A DNA stretch of 64,000 bases from Sphingomonadaceae bacterium OTU29LAMAA1 (GCA_024072375.1 CP099617.1:1778001-1842000); one strand, 5' to 3'; positions 8,316 through 17,229 are shown, counted from the stretch's first letter. Notes: generated by a model not told the origin, from the letters alone. Numbers and translations: made by a program.

Positions 8316-10211
8316 ATGACGAACCTCGCCGAAGACGCCGCAGCAGCCGGTCTCCAGATCGAATGGGAGGACGCCGACGGCCAGCAGCATAGGGTCGCCG
8401 ACGGCACGATCCGCGCGATCCTCGACACGCTCGACACCCGTACGGACGGCATCCCCTTCGTCACTGCCGACGTCGGCAAGCCTGTCCCCATCGCCGCCAG
8501 ACCCGGTCTCGCCACGCTGATCCTCGACGACGGCACCCGCACGACCGTCACCGTAGCGGCCGACGGCACGATCCCGCCGATCGCCGCTCCCGGCTACCAC
8601 CGCCTGGAAACCGACGACGGCGCGATCACCGTTGCCGTCGCGCCGGACCGATGCGTCCCCCCGCCCCACGGCCATAGCTGGGGCCCGGCCGTGCAAATCC
8701 CGGCGCTGCGCGGCCGTGTCCCGACGCCTTATGGCGATCTCGGCACGCTCGTGGACGCTGCCCGGGCCTTTGCGAAGGCCGGCGCGGATGCGATCGCGAT
8801 CAGCCCGACGCATGCCTTGTTCCCGACCGACGCCGGCCGGTTCAGTCCCTATGCGCCGTCGAGCCGCCTGTTCCACCACGCGCTGCTCGCCGATCCGACG
8901 CTGGCGGGCGTGTCGCCTGCGGCCGATGACGGCGGCGCGCTGATCGATTGGCGAAGCGCCCTTCCCGACCGCCTCACGCAGCTTCGCCGCGCCTTCGACA
9001 CGGCGCCTGCCGATTTGCTCGCCCGCTTCGAAGCCGACCGCGCCTTGCGACAGGATTGGAACGAGCACGCACACTACGACGCGCTCCACGCGCATTTCGG
9101 CACCCGCGGCTGGCAGGACTGGCCGACCGAATATCACGACCCCGCCAGCGTCGCGGTCGAACGCTTCGCCGGAACCCACGCACAGGACGTGAGCTTCTAC
9201 GCCTTCCTGCAATGGCTGGCCGAATGCAGCCTCGCCAACGCGCAGTCCGCCGCACGCGATGCCGGCATGCGGATCGGCCTGATCGCCGACCTCGCCGTCG
9301 GCATGGACGCGGGCGGCAGCCACGCTTGGAGCCGGCGCGGCGACCTGCTCACCGGCCTCTCGATCGGCGCGCCGCCCGATCCGCTCGGGCCGCAGGGGCA
9401 GAACTGGGGCATCACCGCGCTGTCGCCCTTCGCGCTGCGCCGCACCGGCTTCGACGCGTTCATTCGCACCGTCCGCGCCGCGCTGTGCCACGCCGGCGGC
9501 CTGCGCATCGATCATGCGCTCGGCCTCAAGCGGCTGTGGGTGATGCCCGATGGTGGCAGGGCGAGCGACGGCGCCTATCTGGCGATGCCGTTCGACGACC
9601 TGCTCCGTATCCTCGCGCTGGAATCGCACCGCGCCGATGCGATTGTCATCGGCGAAGACCTCGGCACCGTGCCACCCGGCTTCCGCGACACGATGGCGGC
9701 GAGAGGCATGCTCGGCATGCGCGTGCTGCCGTTCGAGCGCGACGCCAAGTGCTTCACGCCCTCGACCGATTGGGACGAACAGGCGGTGGCGATGACCGGC
9801 ACGCACGACACCGCGACGCTGGCGGGCTGGTGGACCGGTCGCGACATCACCTGGAACCACAAATTGAAGCGCAGCGACGGAGACGAACCTTCCGACCGCC
9901 TGCGCCGTGTCGGCGAGAAGAAGGCGCTGTGGACCGCCTGCACGACCGCCGGCGTCGCCTCCGGGCCGGTGCCGCACGACGCAGCACCCGCAGTCGACGC
10001 GGCGATCGCCTTCACCACGCAGGCGCCCTGCCCGCTGACGATCGTGCCGCTGGAAGACCTGATCGGGATCGAGGAACAGCCCAACCTGCCCGGCACCACC
10101 GACGAACATCCCAACTGGCGTCGCCGCATGCCCGATACGACCGACGCGCTGCTCGCCCGTCGCGACGTCGCCCGCCGCACCGCGCTCCTCTCAGCAAAGA
10201 CACCCCGATGA
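8316..10211 (+). CDS. malQ: 4-alpha-glucanotransferase (amylomaltase) MalQ
   Basis: Disproportionates malto-oligosaccharides, lengthening short products so that TreY can use them. 631 residues, in the range of long proteobacterial MalQ with an N-terminal extension (residues 1-120). GH77 signatures seen are PSSRLFHHALLADP, YAFLQWLAECSLA, RIGLIADLAVGMDAGGSHAW, GGLRIDHALGLKRLWVMPDG (nucleophile Asp), VIGEDLGTVPPG (acid Glu) and MTGTHDTATLAGWW. The start ATG 8316 lies 260 nt after treZ, across the palindromic repeat. The end overlaps the treY start (ATGA), tying it to trehalose synthesis. Confidence 0.94.
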   Translation: MTNLAEDAAAAGLQIEWEDADGQQHRVADGTIRAILDTLDTRTDGIPFVTADVGKPVPIAARPGLATLILDDGTRTTVTVAADGTIPPIAAPGYHRLETDDGAITVAVAPDRCVPPPHGHSWGPAVQIPALRGRVPTPYGDLGTLVDAARAFAKAGADAIAISPTHALFPTDAGRFSPYAPSSRLFHHALLADPTLAGVSPAADDGGALIDWRSALPDRLTQLRRAFDTAPADLLARFEADRALRQDWNEHAHYDALHAHFGTRGWQDWPTEYHDPASVAVERFAGTHAQDVSFYAFLQWLAECSLANAQSAARDAGMRIGLIADLAVGMDAGGSHAWSRRGDLLTGLSIGAPPDPLGPQGQNWGITALSPFALRRTGFDAFIRTVRAALCHAGGLRIDHALGLKRLWVMPDGGRASDGAYLAMPFDDLLRILALESHRADAIVIGEDLGTVPPGFRDTMAARGMLGMRVLPFERDAKCFTPSTDWDEQAVAMTGTHDTATLAGWWTGRDITWNHKLKRSDGDEPSDRLRRVGEKKALWTACTTAGVASGPVPHDAAPAVDAAIAFTTQAPCPLTIVPLEDLIGIEEQPNLPGTTDEHPNWRRRMPDTTDALLARRDVARRTALLSAKTPR

Positions 10212-12496
10212 CGCTTCCCCGCGCGACCTATCGCATCCAGTTCCACAAGGGCTTCACCTTTGCCGATGCGGAGGCGCTGGTCCCCTATCTCGATCGGCTC
10301 GGCATCAGCCACCTCTACGCCTCCCCCATCACGGTCGCCGCGGCGGGATCGACCCACGGTTACGACGTGATCGATCCGACGCGGATCAATCCCGAACTGG
10401 GCGGCGAAGACGCCTTCCGCAGCCTGGTCGCCGCGCTGCACGCGCGCGACATGGGCGTCGTCATCGACATCGTCCCCAACCACATGGGCGTGGCGGGCGG
10501 CGGCAATGCATGGTGGAACGACGTGCTGGCGAAGGGGCAGGACAGCGAATACGCGCGGTTCTTCGATATCGACTGGTCGCGCCGCCTCGTCCTGCCGGTG
10601 CTCGGCGATACGTTGGCCACGACGGTGGCGAACGGTGACATCGCCGTCGAGGGCGACCGGATCGTCGCTTATGGCGAACATCGCTTCCCGATCCGCGCAG
10701 GCTCCGACACGAGCGACCTCGCCGCACTGCTCGACCAGCAGCATTACCGTCTGGCCAGCTGGCGTGTCGCCAACGACGAACTCAACTGGCGCCGATTCTT
10801 CACGGTCAACGACCTCGCTGGCATCCGCATCGAGGACCCGGCGGTGTTCGACGCGACGCACGCGCTCTACTTCCGCCTGTACGACGAGGGACTGATCGAG
10901 GGCGTCCGCATCGACCATGTCGACGGCCTCACCGACCCGATCGGCTATTGCCGCAAGCTTCGCGACCGCCTCGGCCCCGACGCGTGGATCGTCATCGAGA
11001 AGATCCTCGGCGCGGGCGAAGGTCAGCCGGTCGGCTGGGGTATCGACGGCACCAGCGGCTACGACTTCATGGAACAGGTGGCGCTGCTGATCCACGATCC
11101 GCTTGGCGCGCTTCCGCTCGAGGAGCTGTGGCAGGATGTCAGCGGCCGTTATCAGGAGTTCGAAGCGGAGGAATTCGAGGCGCGGCAGGATCTGTTGTCG
11201 TGGCAATTCTCCGGCCAGCTCGACGCCTGCGTCGCCGCCTTCGCCGCACTCGACACCGACGAGGCCGTCACCACCGCCATGCTCCGCCGTGCGATCGAGC
11301 GGCTGTTGTGGGTATTCCCGGTCTATCGCACCTATGGCACCGGCGACGACGCCCCCGCCAGCGACGCGCGCATCCGCGGCATCGTCAGGGAACGCCTGTC
11401 ATGGCTGATCCCGCCCGGCGAGGCGCATGTGGTCGACCGCATCCTCGCGTGGCTCGCCGGTGACGGGCCGGGTGACGCGGCAGAGGCCGTCCGCCGCTTC
11501 CAGCAGCTATCCGCACCGATCGCGGCGAAGTCGGTCGAGGACACGGCCTTCTACCGTTCCGGCCGCCTGCTCTCCCGCAACGATGTCGGCTTCGACGCCA
11601 ACATTCTCGGTATCGGCCTGGACGAATTCCACACGCTGATGGTCGACCGCGCCCGCGACGTACCGCGTGCGATGCTGACCACCGCCACGCACGACCACAA
11701 ACGGGGCGAGGACGTCCGCGCCCGGCTTGCGGTGCTCAGCACGATACCCGACGTCTGGCGCACCCGCGTCGAGGGGTGGGAGGCGATGTCCTTCGCGTGG
11801 AATCACGACGTCGATGGCGGCGACCGCTATATGCTGCTCCAGACCATCGTCGGCGCGTGGCCGGCTGAGGGGGCGTCGGGAGACTTCGCCGATCGTCTCA
11901 AGGCATGGCAGCAGAAGGCGTTGCGCGAGGGCAAATTGCGCTCGTCATGGGAAGCCCCCGACGAAGCCTACGAAGCCGCCGCCGCCGCGCTCGTCGACAG
12001 CTATCTGTCCGACGATCGCTTCGTTGCGGAGGTGACCGCCTTCGTCGCCGACATCGCGGCCGCCGCGGACGCGAACACGCTCGTCCAGACCCTGCTCCGC
12101 TACACCGTGCCCGGTGTGCCGGACCTGTATCAGGGCACCGAGCTGGCGGACCTCAGCCTCGTCGATCCCGACAACCGCCGCCCGGTCGATTACGCCGCCC
12201 GTGCCGCGTTGCTGGGGCGCGACGATGCTCCGGCCAAATTCCGCCTGATCGCCGATCTGCTGGCGTTGCGGCGCGCGCATCCCGGGCTGTTCGCCGCTGG
12301 CGATTACCGACCGGTGGCGGTCGAGGGCAGCGACCGCATCCTCGCCTTCACCCGCACCGCCGGTGGAAAGACGCTGAAGGTCGCGGCACTCGTTCGCGGC
12401 ACCGCGATACCCGATGCGACCATCGCCTTCGACGACAAGCCCGTGTCTGCCCGCGACGCGTTCGGCGAGCGCGTCATCTGGTACGCCGTCACCTGA
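10208..12496 (+). CDS. treY: Malto-oligosyltrehalose synthase TreY
   Basis: Intramolecular transglucosidase that turns the reducing-end alpha-1,4 bond of malto-oligosaccharides into the alpha-1,1 bond of trehalose. 762 residues from an ATG that shares four bases with the malQ stop. Diagnostic blocks are ATYRIQFHKGFTFADA, YASPI plus GSTHGYDVIDPTRINPELGG, VIDIVPNHMGV, GVRIDHVDGLTDP (nucleophile), WIVIEKILGAGE (acid) and the C-terminal TVPGVPDLYQGTEL. With glgX, treZ and malQ it completes the glycogen-to-trehalose route, a common osmoprotection and desiccation response. Confidence 0.95.
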   Translation: MTLPRATYRIQFHKGFTFADAEALVPYLDRLGISHLYASPITVAAAGSTHGYDVIDPTRINPELGGEDAFRSLVAALHARDMGVVIDIVPNHMGVAGGGNAWWNDVLAKGQDSEYARFFDIDWSRRLVLPVLGDTLATTVANGDIAVEGDRIVAYGEHRFPIRAGSDTSDLAALLDQQHYRLASWRVANDELNWRRFFTVNDLAGIRIEDPAVFDATHALYFRLYDEGLIEGVRIDHVDGLTDPIGYCRKLRDRLGPDAWIVIEKILGAGEGQPVGWGIDGTSGYDFMEQVALLIHDPLGALPLEELWQDVSGRYQEFEAEEFEARQDLLSWQFSGQLDACVAAFAALDTDEAVTTAMLRRAIERLLWVFPVYRTYGTGDDAPASDARIRGIVRERLSWLIPPGEAHVVDRILAWLAGDGPGDAAEAVRRFQQLSAPIAAKSVEDTAFYRSGRLLSRNDVGFDANILGIGLDEFHTLMVDRARDVPRAMLTTATHDHKRGEDVRARLAVLSTIPDVWRTRVEGWEAMSFAWNHDVDGGDRYMLLQTIVGAWPAEGASGDFADRLKAWQQKALREGKLRSSWEAPDEAYEAAAAALVDSYLSDDRFVAEVTAFVADIAAAADANTLVQTLLRYTVPGVPDLYQGTELADLSLVDPDNRRPVDYAARAALLGRDDAPAKFRLIADLLALRRAHPGLFAAGDYRPVAVEGSDRILAFTRTAGGKTLKVAALVRGTAIPDATIAFDDKPVSARDAFGERVIWYAVT

Positions 12497-12517
12497 TCGT
12501 CCGCGGCTCCCCAAAAC

Positions 12518-12556
12518 AAAAGGGCCCCGAAAACCCGCAGGTTTTCGAGGCCCTTT
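12518..12556. terminator. Bidirectional hairpin terminator between treY and tRNA-Val
   Basis: The sequence AAAAGGGCC..CGAAAACC, a CGCA-type loop, then GGTTTTCG..GGCCCTTT forms a long near-perfect stem with A and T runs at the two feet. It can end the treY transcript on the plus strand and the tRNA transcript on the minus strand. Confidence 0.75.
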
Positions 12557-12559
12557 CGA

Positions 12560-12634
12560 TGGTGGGCGTGGCAAGGATTGAACTTGCGACCCCTGCGATG
12601 TCAACACAGTGCTCTACCACTGAGCTACACGCCC
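12560..12634 (-). tRNA. tRNA-Val (anticodon GAC)
   Basis: Reverse-strand cloverleaf. The 5' acceptor strand GGGCGTG pairs with CACGCCC, followed by an encoded CCA end at 12560. The D-arm is GCTCAGTGGTAGAGC, the anticodon loop is TTGACAT (anticodon GAC, plus-strand 12600-12602) and the T-arm contains GGTTCAA-like GTTCAATCC. The total is 75 nt. The GAC anticodon reads valine codons GUC/GUU. Confidence 0.95.
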
Positions 12635-12646
12635 GCCGGAGGTGGG

Positions 12647-12675
12647 CCATTAGCCGGGGCTGGCCCGGCTGGCAA
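12647..12675 (-). promoter_or_regulatory. Candidate promoter of tRNA-Val
   Basis: On the minus strand TTGCCA (12670-12675) is followed after 17 nt by TAATGG (12647-12652), about 12 nt before the first base of the tRNA. Spacing is ideal but the -10 match is weak. Confidence 0.35.
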
Positions 12676-12693
12676 GCGGTCAATTCGGTAAAA

Positions 12694-13071
12694 TTAGCTC
12701 AACCCACTAACACTACCCACCTCAAACACGCGGTCGACCTCGGCGACGAGATCGCGCAGGTGGAACGGCTTCGACAGGACCCGCGCATTTGGCATCTCCC
12801 GCCCGGCCTTCAGCGTCACCGCTGCAAAGCCGGTGATGAACATCACGCGCAGGCCCGGCACCATTTCGGCGGCGCGGCGCGCCAGTTCGATGCCGTCCAT
12901 CTCGGGCATCACGATATCGGTCAGTAGCAGGTCGAACGTCTCGGTTTCGAGCAACGGGATCGCCGCCGTACCGCGATCCACGGGCGAAACGGCATAACCC
13001 GCGCGTTCCAGCGCCCGCGTCAGATATTCGCGCATGATCTGGTCGTCTTCGGCCAGCAGGATTCTGATCAT
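12694..13071 (-). CDS. cpdR: Single-domain response regulator CpdR
   Basis: Stand-alone receiver of about 125 residues. In Caulobacter, unphosphorylated CpdR primes the ClpXP protease for cell-cycle substrates. Visible features are the acidic pair ILLAEDDQIM, the phospho-acceptor Asp in LLLTDIVMPEMDGIELARRA, the VMFITGFAAVTL block and the conserved Lys in VLSKPFHLRDLV. This wording is close to the CpdR sequence as I remember it. The start is placed at MIRILLAEDD (13071); an ATG 18 nt upstream (13089) is an alternative. Its promoter would lie in the 87-nt gap shared with the divergent amidohydrolase. Confidence 0.9.
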   Translation of the reverse strand: MIRILLAEDDQIMREYLTRALERAGYAVSPVDRGTAAIPLLETETFDLLLTDIVMPEMDGIELARRAAEMVPGLRVMFITGFAAVTLKAGREMPNARVLSKPFHLRDLVAEVDRVFEVGSVSGLS

Positions 13072-13158
13072 CGCTTCGTCGGTCCCCATTCGCGGCCGCA
13101 TCTATGACGATGAGGTGTGAAGATTTCCAGAGCGCCGAACGCGCGAAACCGCTAAGCC

Positions 13159-14028
13159 GTGCCACAGATGGACGCTTCGTTCGAACGGATCGGCGGTCAG
13201 GAGCCGGATGGCACACCGCTGAGCCCTGTAGTGCTGTCGGTGCCGCACGCCGGCCGTGATTATCCGCTGGCGTTGCGCACCGCGCTACGCGTGCCCGAAG
13301 CCGCATTGGTGGTGCTGGAGGATCGCTACGTCGATCACGTCGCGCAGGGCGCTCGATCGGTCGAGACGATGCTGGTGCAACATCGCGCCCGTGCGTGGAT
13401 CGATCTCAACCGCAGCGAGGCCGAGCGGGATGCCCGCGTCGACGAGGGCGCGCGATCGCATAGTCAGCCCACCGCGTCGACCAAGTTGCGCAGCGGTCTG
13501 GGGCTCGTCCCCCGTCGCGCCGGGGCGGCCGGCGACCTGTGGCGACGCCGCTTCACCGGGGCGGAGGTCGCGGCCCGTATCGTCGAGGATTATCGCCCGT
13601 ATCACGAAGCGCTTGCCATGACGCTGGCCGCAGCGCGGGACAGGTTCGGGATCGCGGTGCTGCTCGACATACATTCGATGCCAGCGGTCGGTCCGCATGC
13701 CCGGATCGTGTTGGGCGACCGGTTTGGCCAGGCATCCGCCGGTCGCTTCGTCACGCGACTGGAGGCGGCAGCGGCGCAAACCGGCGTACGCACCGCGCTC
13801 AACACCCCCTACGCCGGCGGTCACATCCTGGAGCGGCAGGGCGCGCCGTCGCGGAATATCCACGCGATCCAGATCGAGATCGACCGGACTCTGTATCTCG
13901 ACCCTATGCTCGACCGGCCCGGCACCGGTATGGCGCAGACCATCGCGATGCTGCGCACGATGATCGACGCTGTCACGGATGAGGCACTGGCAGGGCAAGC
14001 AGGCGCCACCGCGCTGGCAGCCGAATGA
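13159..14028 (+). CDS. N-formylglutamate amidohydrolase family protein
   Basis: Zinc hydrolase that cleaves formyl from N-formylglutamate (last step of one histidine-degradation route) or similar amides. 289 residues. Seen are VLSVPHAGRDYP with the first metal ligand, AWIDLNRSEAERD, YRPYHEAL and the metal-binding LLDIHSMPA, plus an IQIEIDRTLYLD block, all standard for PF05013. No other hut genes are nearby, so the in vivo substrate is uncertain. The start is GTG 13159 or ATG 13168. It diverges from cpdR. Confidence 0.85.
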   Translation: MPQMDASFERIGGQEPDGTPLSPVVLSVPHAGRDYPLALRTALRVPEAALVVLEDRYVDHVAQGARSVETMLVQHRARAWIDLNRSEAERDARVDEGARSHSQPTASTKLRSGLGLVPRRAGAAGDLWRRRFTGAEVAARIVEDYRPYHEALAMTLAAARDRFGIAVLLDIHSMPAVGPHARIVLGDRFGQASAGRFVTRLEAAAAQTGVRTALNTPYAGGHILERQGAPSRNIHAIQIEIDRTLYLDPMLDRPGTGMAQTIAMLRTMIDAVTDEALAGQAGATALAAE

Positions 14029-14035
14029 ACGACAT

Positions 14036-14069
14036 AAAAAAACCACCCCGTGCTGTTCGCACGAGGTGG
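14036..14069 (-). terminator. Rho-independent terminator of the candidate sRNA
   Basis: On the minus strand an 11-bp GC stem (plus 14043-14069) with a GAACA loop is followed at once by seven T residues. The T-run is on the minus-strand side, so it ends leftward transcription from the sRNA rather than the amidohydrolase gene. Confidence 0.85.
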
Positions 14070-14142
14070 CCAAGGTTCAGGGAGGAGGCACACTGAAAGT
14101 GTGCCATACGGCGTCGCGAAAGGGGGGACACGAGCGCCGTAC
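14036..14142 (-). ncRNA. Candidate trans-acting sRNA with CCUCCUCCC anti-SD motif
   Basis: No reading frame of note exists here, but the minus strand has a full sRNA layout. The predicted start is near 14142, followed by a stem of TACGGCG/CGCCGTA (14135-14141 with 14107-14113). A perfect hairpin GGCACAC/GTGTGCC (14087-14105) comes next. CCUCCUCCC (14080-14088) overlaps the foot of that hairpin and runs into a short single-stranded stretch. A strong GC stem CCACCTCGTGC/GCACGGGGTGG and seven U residues (A-run 14036-14042) end it. CCUCCUCCC loops are known in alphaproteobacterial sRNAs (Rhodobacter CcsR 'cuckoo' RNAs, the Sinorhizobium mmgR/suhB class) and pair with ribosome-binding sites. Family membership is inference. 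Confidence 0.78.
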
Positions 14143-14148
14143 AGAAGT

Positions 14149-14176
14149 AAAATAGGTGAACCGTGGATTGGTTCAA
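14149..14176 (-). promoter_or_regulatory. Promoter of the candidate sRNA
   Basis: Minus-strand TTGAAC (14171-14176) and TATTTT (14149-14154) are separated by 16 nt. A start 6-7 nt downstream falls on the base just before the first sRNA stem, so promoter, structure and terminator agree. Confidence 0.65.
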
Positions 14177-14252
14177 CCCCGACGTACCCGCCCGATGATT
14201 ATTTTTGCGAATGCCCTGTTCCGCGAGCCGATGCCGTAATCTGCCGCCGGAC

Positions 14253-14798
14253 CTATCGACGCAACGCAGGCGCCATGCGGGTAAGCACGGTGTCGCGCAG
14301 GATCAGGTGATGCCGCAAGGCCGCTGCGATATGGAGCACCACCAACGCCGCCATGAGCCAGCCGATCGGCCCGTGCGCATCATGGCCAAGATCGGCCAGC
14401 CCCTTGCCGACCGGCAGCGTCGGAACATCGAACAGGCCGAACCACAGCAGCGGTCGGTGCGGACCGGGCCCCGACACCATCAGCCAACCGGTCAGCGGCA
14501 TCGCGATCATCAGCAGGTACAAGGTCCAGTGCGTCGCGTGGGCGACGCCTTTTTCCCATACAGGCGTGCCGGCGGGCAAGGCGGGCGGTCGATGGGCAAG
14601 GCGCCAGGCGACGCGCCCGGCGGTCAGCAACAGCACGGTGATGCCGATCGCTTTATGCGCGCCCATCAGGGATCGCAGCACCGGAATGGCGTCGTGGCCG
14701 ATCCCGATAACCAGATTGACGATGACCAGCACCGCGATCGACCAGTGAAAGGCGATCGCGACACCGGAATAATATTCGCCGCGGGAAAATCCTGCCAT
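14253..14798 (-). CDS. Cytochrome b561 family protein
   Basis: Four-helix inner-membrane di-heme b cytochrome of the CybB type, 181 residues. It probably passes electrons between quinol and a periplasmic or superoxide partner. Hydrophobic segments lie near residues 12-33 (FHWSIAVLVIVNLVIG), 46-62, 87-105 and 143-165. His residues suited to heme binding are in FHWS, MGAHKAIG, ATHWTLYLL and LHIAAALRHH. The start at 14798 follows directly from the first helix. The gene ends about 110 nt upstream of the sRNA gene and may be transcribed towards it. Confidence 0.88.
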   Translation of the reverse strand: MAGFSRGEYYSGVAIAFHWSIAVLVIVNLVIGIGHDAIPVLRSLMGAHKAIGITVLLLTAGRVAWRLAHRPPALPAGTPVWEKGVAHATHWTLYLLMIAMPLTGWLMVSGPGPHRPLLWFGLFDVPTLPVGKGLADLGHDAHGPIGWLMAALVVLHIAAALRHHLILRDTVLTRMAPALRR

Positions 14799-14913
14799 GT
14801 CGAGTCCCTTGCCGTAAGGATCCGACAGTCCCCCGCGCGCATGGCAGGGTCAAGCGCGGACGATAGTCACCGGCGGCCGGTCGGGAGAGCCGCAGGCGCC
14901 CCCCCGCCGCGCA

Positions 14914-15675
14914 TCAGCCGATCTGCGGCTGCGGCGTCTTGCCCAGCGTGACCTGGCGCGCGAAGATTTCGCGCATCAGCGACAGCGAGAACAGGTGCGC
15001 GTACAACAGCGGCAGCATGCCCGACTGCGACATCTTGCGCAGCTGGTCGCCGCGCAGGCCTGCAAGCTTTTCCTCGTTGATCATCTGGAAGCCGCGATAG
15101 ACGAACGGCTGCTGGTTCTGATCGGCCTGGATCGTCACCTCGCCCTCCATCAGCAGCTCCTGCTCGCGCAGCTCGTTCATGAAAGCCTGCGTACGCGCAC
15201 CGGCCTGTTCGAACTGCTCGGCGAAGTCGAGAATCGCCTTTGTCGTCTGGCTCGGCTGGCCGTTCTCGAACAGCACGTCGCCCTCGTCGAACGCGCCGAG
15301 CGCTTCGGACGTCGGATCGAAGCAGAGCGACAGCTCGTCTGAGTCGGGGCGCAGGCGGGCGAGCATATACGGATAGCGTCGCACATAGGCCGGCACGTAG
15401 AAGTTCGTCTCGGTCAGCTTGCCGTCGTCGCCCATGAAGACGTTGACGCCTTCGTTAAGGCCCATCAGCGCCAGCGGAATGGCATCTTCGCCAACCGAGA
15501 ATACGATCGGCATGTGACGCTGCACCATCGGGAATTCGTCCGTGGTGATCGGCACCGCATGCTGCCCGACCAGGAACGGTGCACTGTCCTGCTGCCGCAC
15601 GCGCCAGGTCGCGTGGGTCTCGCTCGAAAGCGGCTCGAGGCCATTGTAGAACAGGGGAAGCGGCGCGCTGGCCAT
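14914..15675 (-). CDS. SapC family protein
   Basis: 253-residue soluble protein of the SapC family, common in sphingomonads and often near TonB receptors or polysaccharide loci. The name comes from a Campylobacter S-layer locus; no molecular function is proven. Family blocks seen are PVALN-like PLPLFYNGLEPL, EFPMVQRHMPIVFSVGED, PAYVRRYPYML and a C-terminal AGLRGDQLRKM..LLYAHLFSLS. ATG 15675 has GGAGAG at proper spacing; the longer frame to 15756 lies in the upstream gene. It is 55 nt downstream of the FAD oxidase and in the same direction. Confidence 0.82.
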   Translation of the reverse strand: MASAPLPLFYNGLEPLSSETHATWRVRQQDSAPFLVGQHAVPITTDEFPMVQRHMPIVFSVGEDAIPLALMGLNEGVNVFMGDDGKLTETNFYVPAYVRRYPYMLARLRPDSDELSLCFDPTSEALGAFDEGDVLFENGQPSQTTKAILDFAEQFEQAGARTQAFMNELREQELLMEGEVTIQADQNQQPFVYRGFQMINEEKLAGLRGDQLRKMSQSGMLPLLYAHLFSLSLMREIFARQVTLGKTPQPQIG

Positions 15676-15730
15676 CGGAACTCTCCACGTCGTAATGTGT
15701 TTGCGGCGCAGCCGCGGTTGGCGCGTTGCT

Positions 15731-17164
15731 CTATTGGGCCGCAGCCTCAGGCGCAAGCGCGACGAGCTTGCCCGGATTGAGGATGTAGAGCGGGTCCATC
15801 GCCGTTTTGATCGCGCGGAGCGTCGCCAGCCGCGCCGGTGACGATAGCCGCTCCAGCTCGCCGCGCTTCATCTGGCCGATGCCATGCTCCGCGGCGATCG
15901 ACCCGCCCGCGGCAATGACCAGATCGTCGACGAATCGCGTCACCTCCGGCACGTTCTCGGCATACCAGACGTCCGGGTCGGTACCCGGAGCAGCCCGGAC
16001 GTGGAAGTGGATGTTGCCATCGCCCAGATGGCCGAAACCGCTGGCGTGCGTCCCGGGAAAGCGCGCCTCGCACGCCGCCGCCGCCTCGATCATGAACCGC
16101 GGCATGGTCTCCACCGGCACCGACAGATCGTGCTGCGATGCCGGTCCCAACGCCCGTTCCGAGTCGGAGATCGACTCGCGGATGCGCCAGAACGCTGCCG
16201 CCTGTGCCTCGCTGGCGGCGATCGTTGCATCGGCGACCAGATTGTCCCCCAGCGCATCGGCTAGCAGGCGCTCCATCAGCGCAGCTCCCATGGCATCGGT
16301 ATGCTCGATCAGGACATGCCACGCATGATCGCCAACAACCGGCGCCCGCGCGCCGGGAACGTAGGCGAGCACCGCGGCCAGCGATTCGCGTGGCAGGATT
16401 TCGAAACTTTCCAGCGCCTCGGTCGCCTGCTGGAAGCGGCGGAGCAGAATAAGGGCAGCCTTTGGGTCGGCGACCGTCACCCAGGCCGTCGCACGAATCT
16501 CAGGCACAGGCACCAGCCGGAGCGTTGCGGCGGTGACGACGCCCAGCGTCCCCTCCGCCCCGACCAGCAATTGTGTCAGGTCGTATCCGCGATTGTCCTT
16601 CTTCAGCGCCGCCAGACCGTCGTGGATGCTGCCATCCGCCAGCACCACTTCGAGCCCCGCGACCAGGCCGCGCATCGATCCGAAGCGCAGCACCTGCGTT
16701 CCCCCGGCATTGGTAGACACGAGTCCGCCGATGGTCGCGCTGCCCTTTGCGCCCAGCGTAAGTGGGAAACGACGCTCCACCGCCGATGCCGCGTCGTGCA
16801 GGTCGGACAGGATTACTCCCGCCTCCGCCACCGCCAGCCCGGCTTCTGCATCGACCGACCGGATGCGATTCATTCGCCGCAACGACAGGATCAGCGCCGA
16901 ACCGTCCGCAGGCGGGGTCGCTCCGCCCACCATCGAGCTGTTGCCGCCCTGTGGCACCAGCGGAACCCGATGTCGCACCGCCGCCGCGACGATCGCCGAA
17001 ACCTCCGCGGTCGAAGCCGGCGCCAGTAAGGCCGGGGACCGACCGTGGAAGCGCCGGCGCCAGTCGGTTTCCCATGGTGCGATATCGGCAGGATCGGTGA
17101 TGATGCCGTTCGGTCCCAAATCGGGACGGAGCGCATCGAGCATGGCGGATTGCGCGGGCGTCAT
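15731..17164 (-). CDS. FAD-linked 2-hydroxyacid oxidase/dehydrogenase (GlcD/D-lactate dehydrogenase type)
   Basis: 477-residue flavoprotein of the vanillyl-alcohol oxidase superfamily. It probably oxidises a D-2-hydroxy acid (D-lactate, glycolate, D-2-hydroxyglutarate) and passes electrons to quinone or ETF. The PCMH FAD-binding domain spans about residues 40-215, with PLVPQGGNSSMVGGATP contacting the pyrophosphate, GSATIGGLVSTNAGG and GAEGTLGVVTAATL. The C-terminal FAD-oxidase domain ends with HLGDGNIHFHV, SIAAEHGIGQMKR and DPLYILNPGKLVAL. The His in AEHGIGQMKR is a conserved active-site position. The substrate cannot be chosen from sequence alone. Confidence 0.85.
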   Translation of the reverse strand: MTPAQSAMLDALRPDLGPNGIITDPADIAPWETDWRRRFHGRSPALLAPASTAEVSAIVAAAVRHRVPLVPQGGNSSMVGGATPPADGSALILSLRRMNRIRSVDAEAGLAVAEAGVILSDLHDAASAVERRFPLTLGAKGSATIGGLVSTNAGGTQVLRFGSMRGLVAGLEVVLADGSIHDGLAALKKDNRGYDLTQLLVGAEGTLGVVTAATLRLVPVPEIRATAWVTVADPKAALILLRRFQQATEALESFEILPRESLAAVLAYVPGARAPVVGDHAWHVLIEHTDAMGAALMERLLADALGDNLVADATIAASEAQAAAFWRIRESISDSERALGPASQHDLSVPVETMPRFMIEAAAACEARFPGTHASGFGHLGDGNIHFHVRAAPGTDPDVWYAENVPEVTRFVDDLVIAAGGSIAAEHGIGQMKRGELERLSSPARLATLRAIKTAMDPLYILNPGKLVALAPEAAAQ

Positions 17165-17229
17165 GCCGCGGTGCGCTAGGCCAAGTTCATCGCGTGTTCA
17201 ACGACGGTGGCTAGGAACCGGAGCCTGCC

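Noticed and set aside
8948..10207. Upstream extension of treY in the same frame through malQ
   Set aside because: The residues are Arg/Ala-rich shadow of malQ; family similarity starts at ATG 10208.
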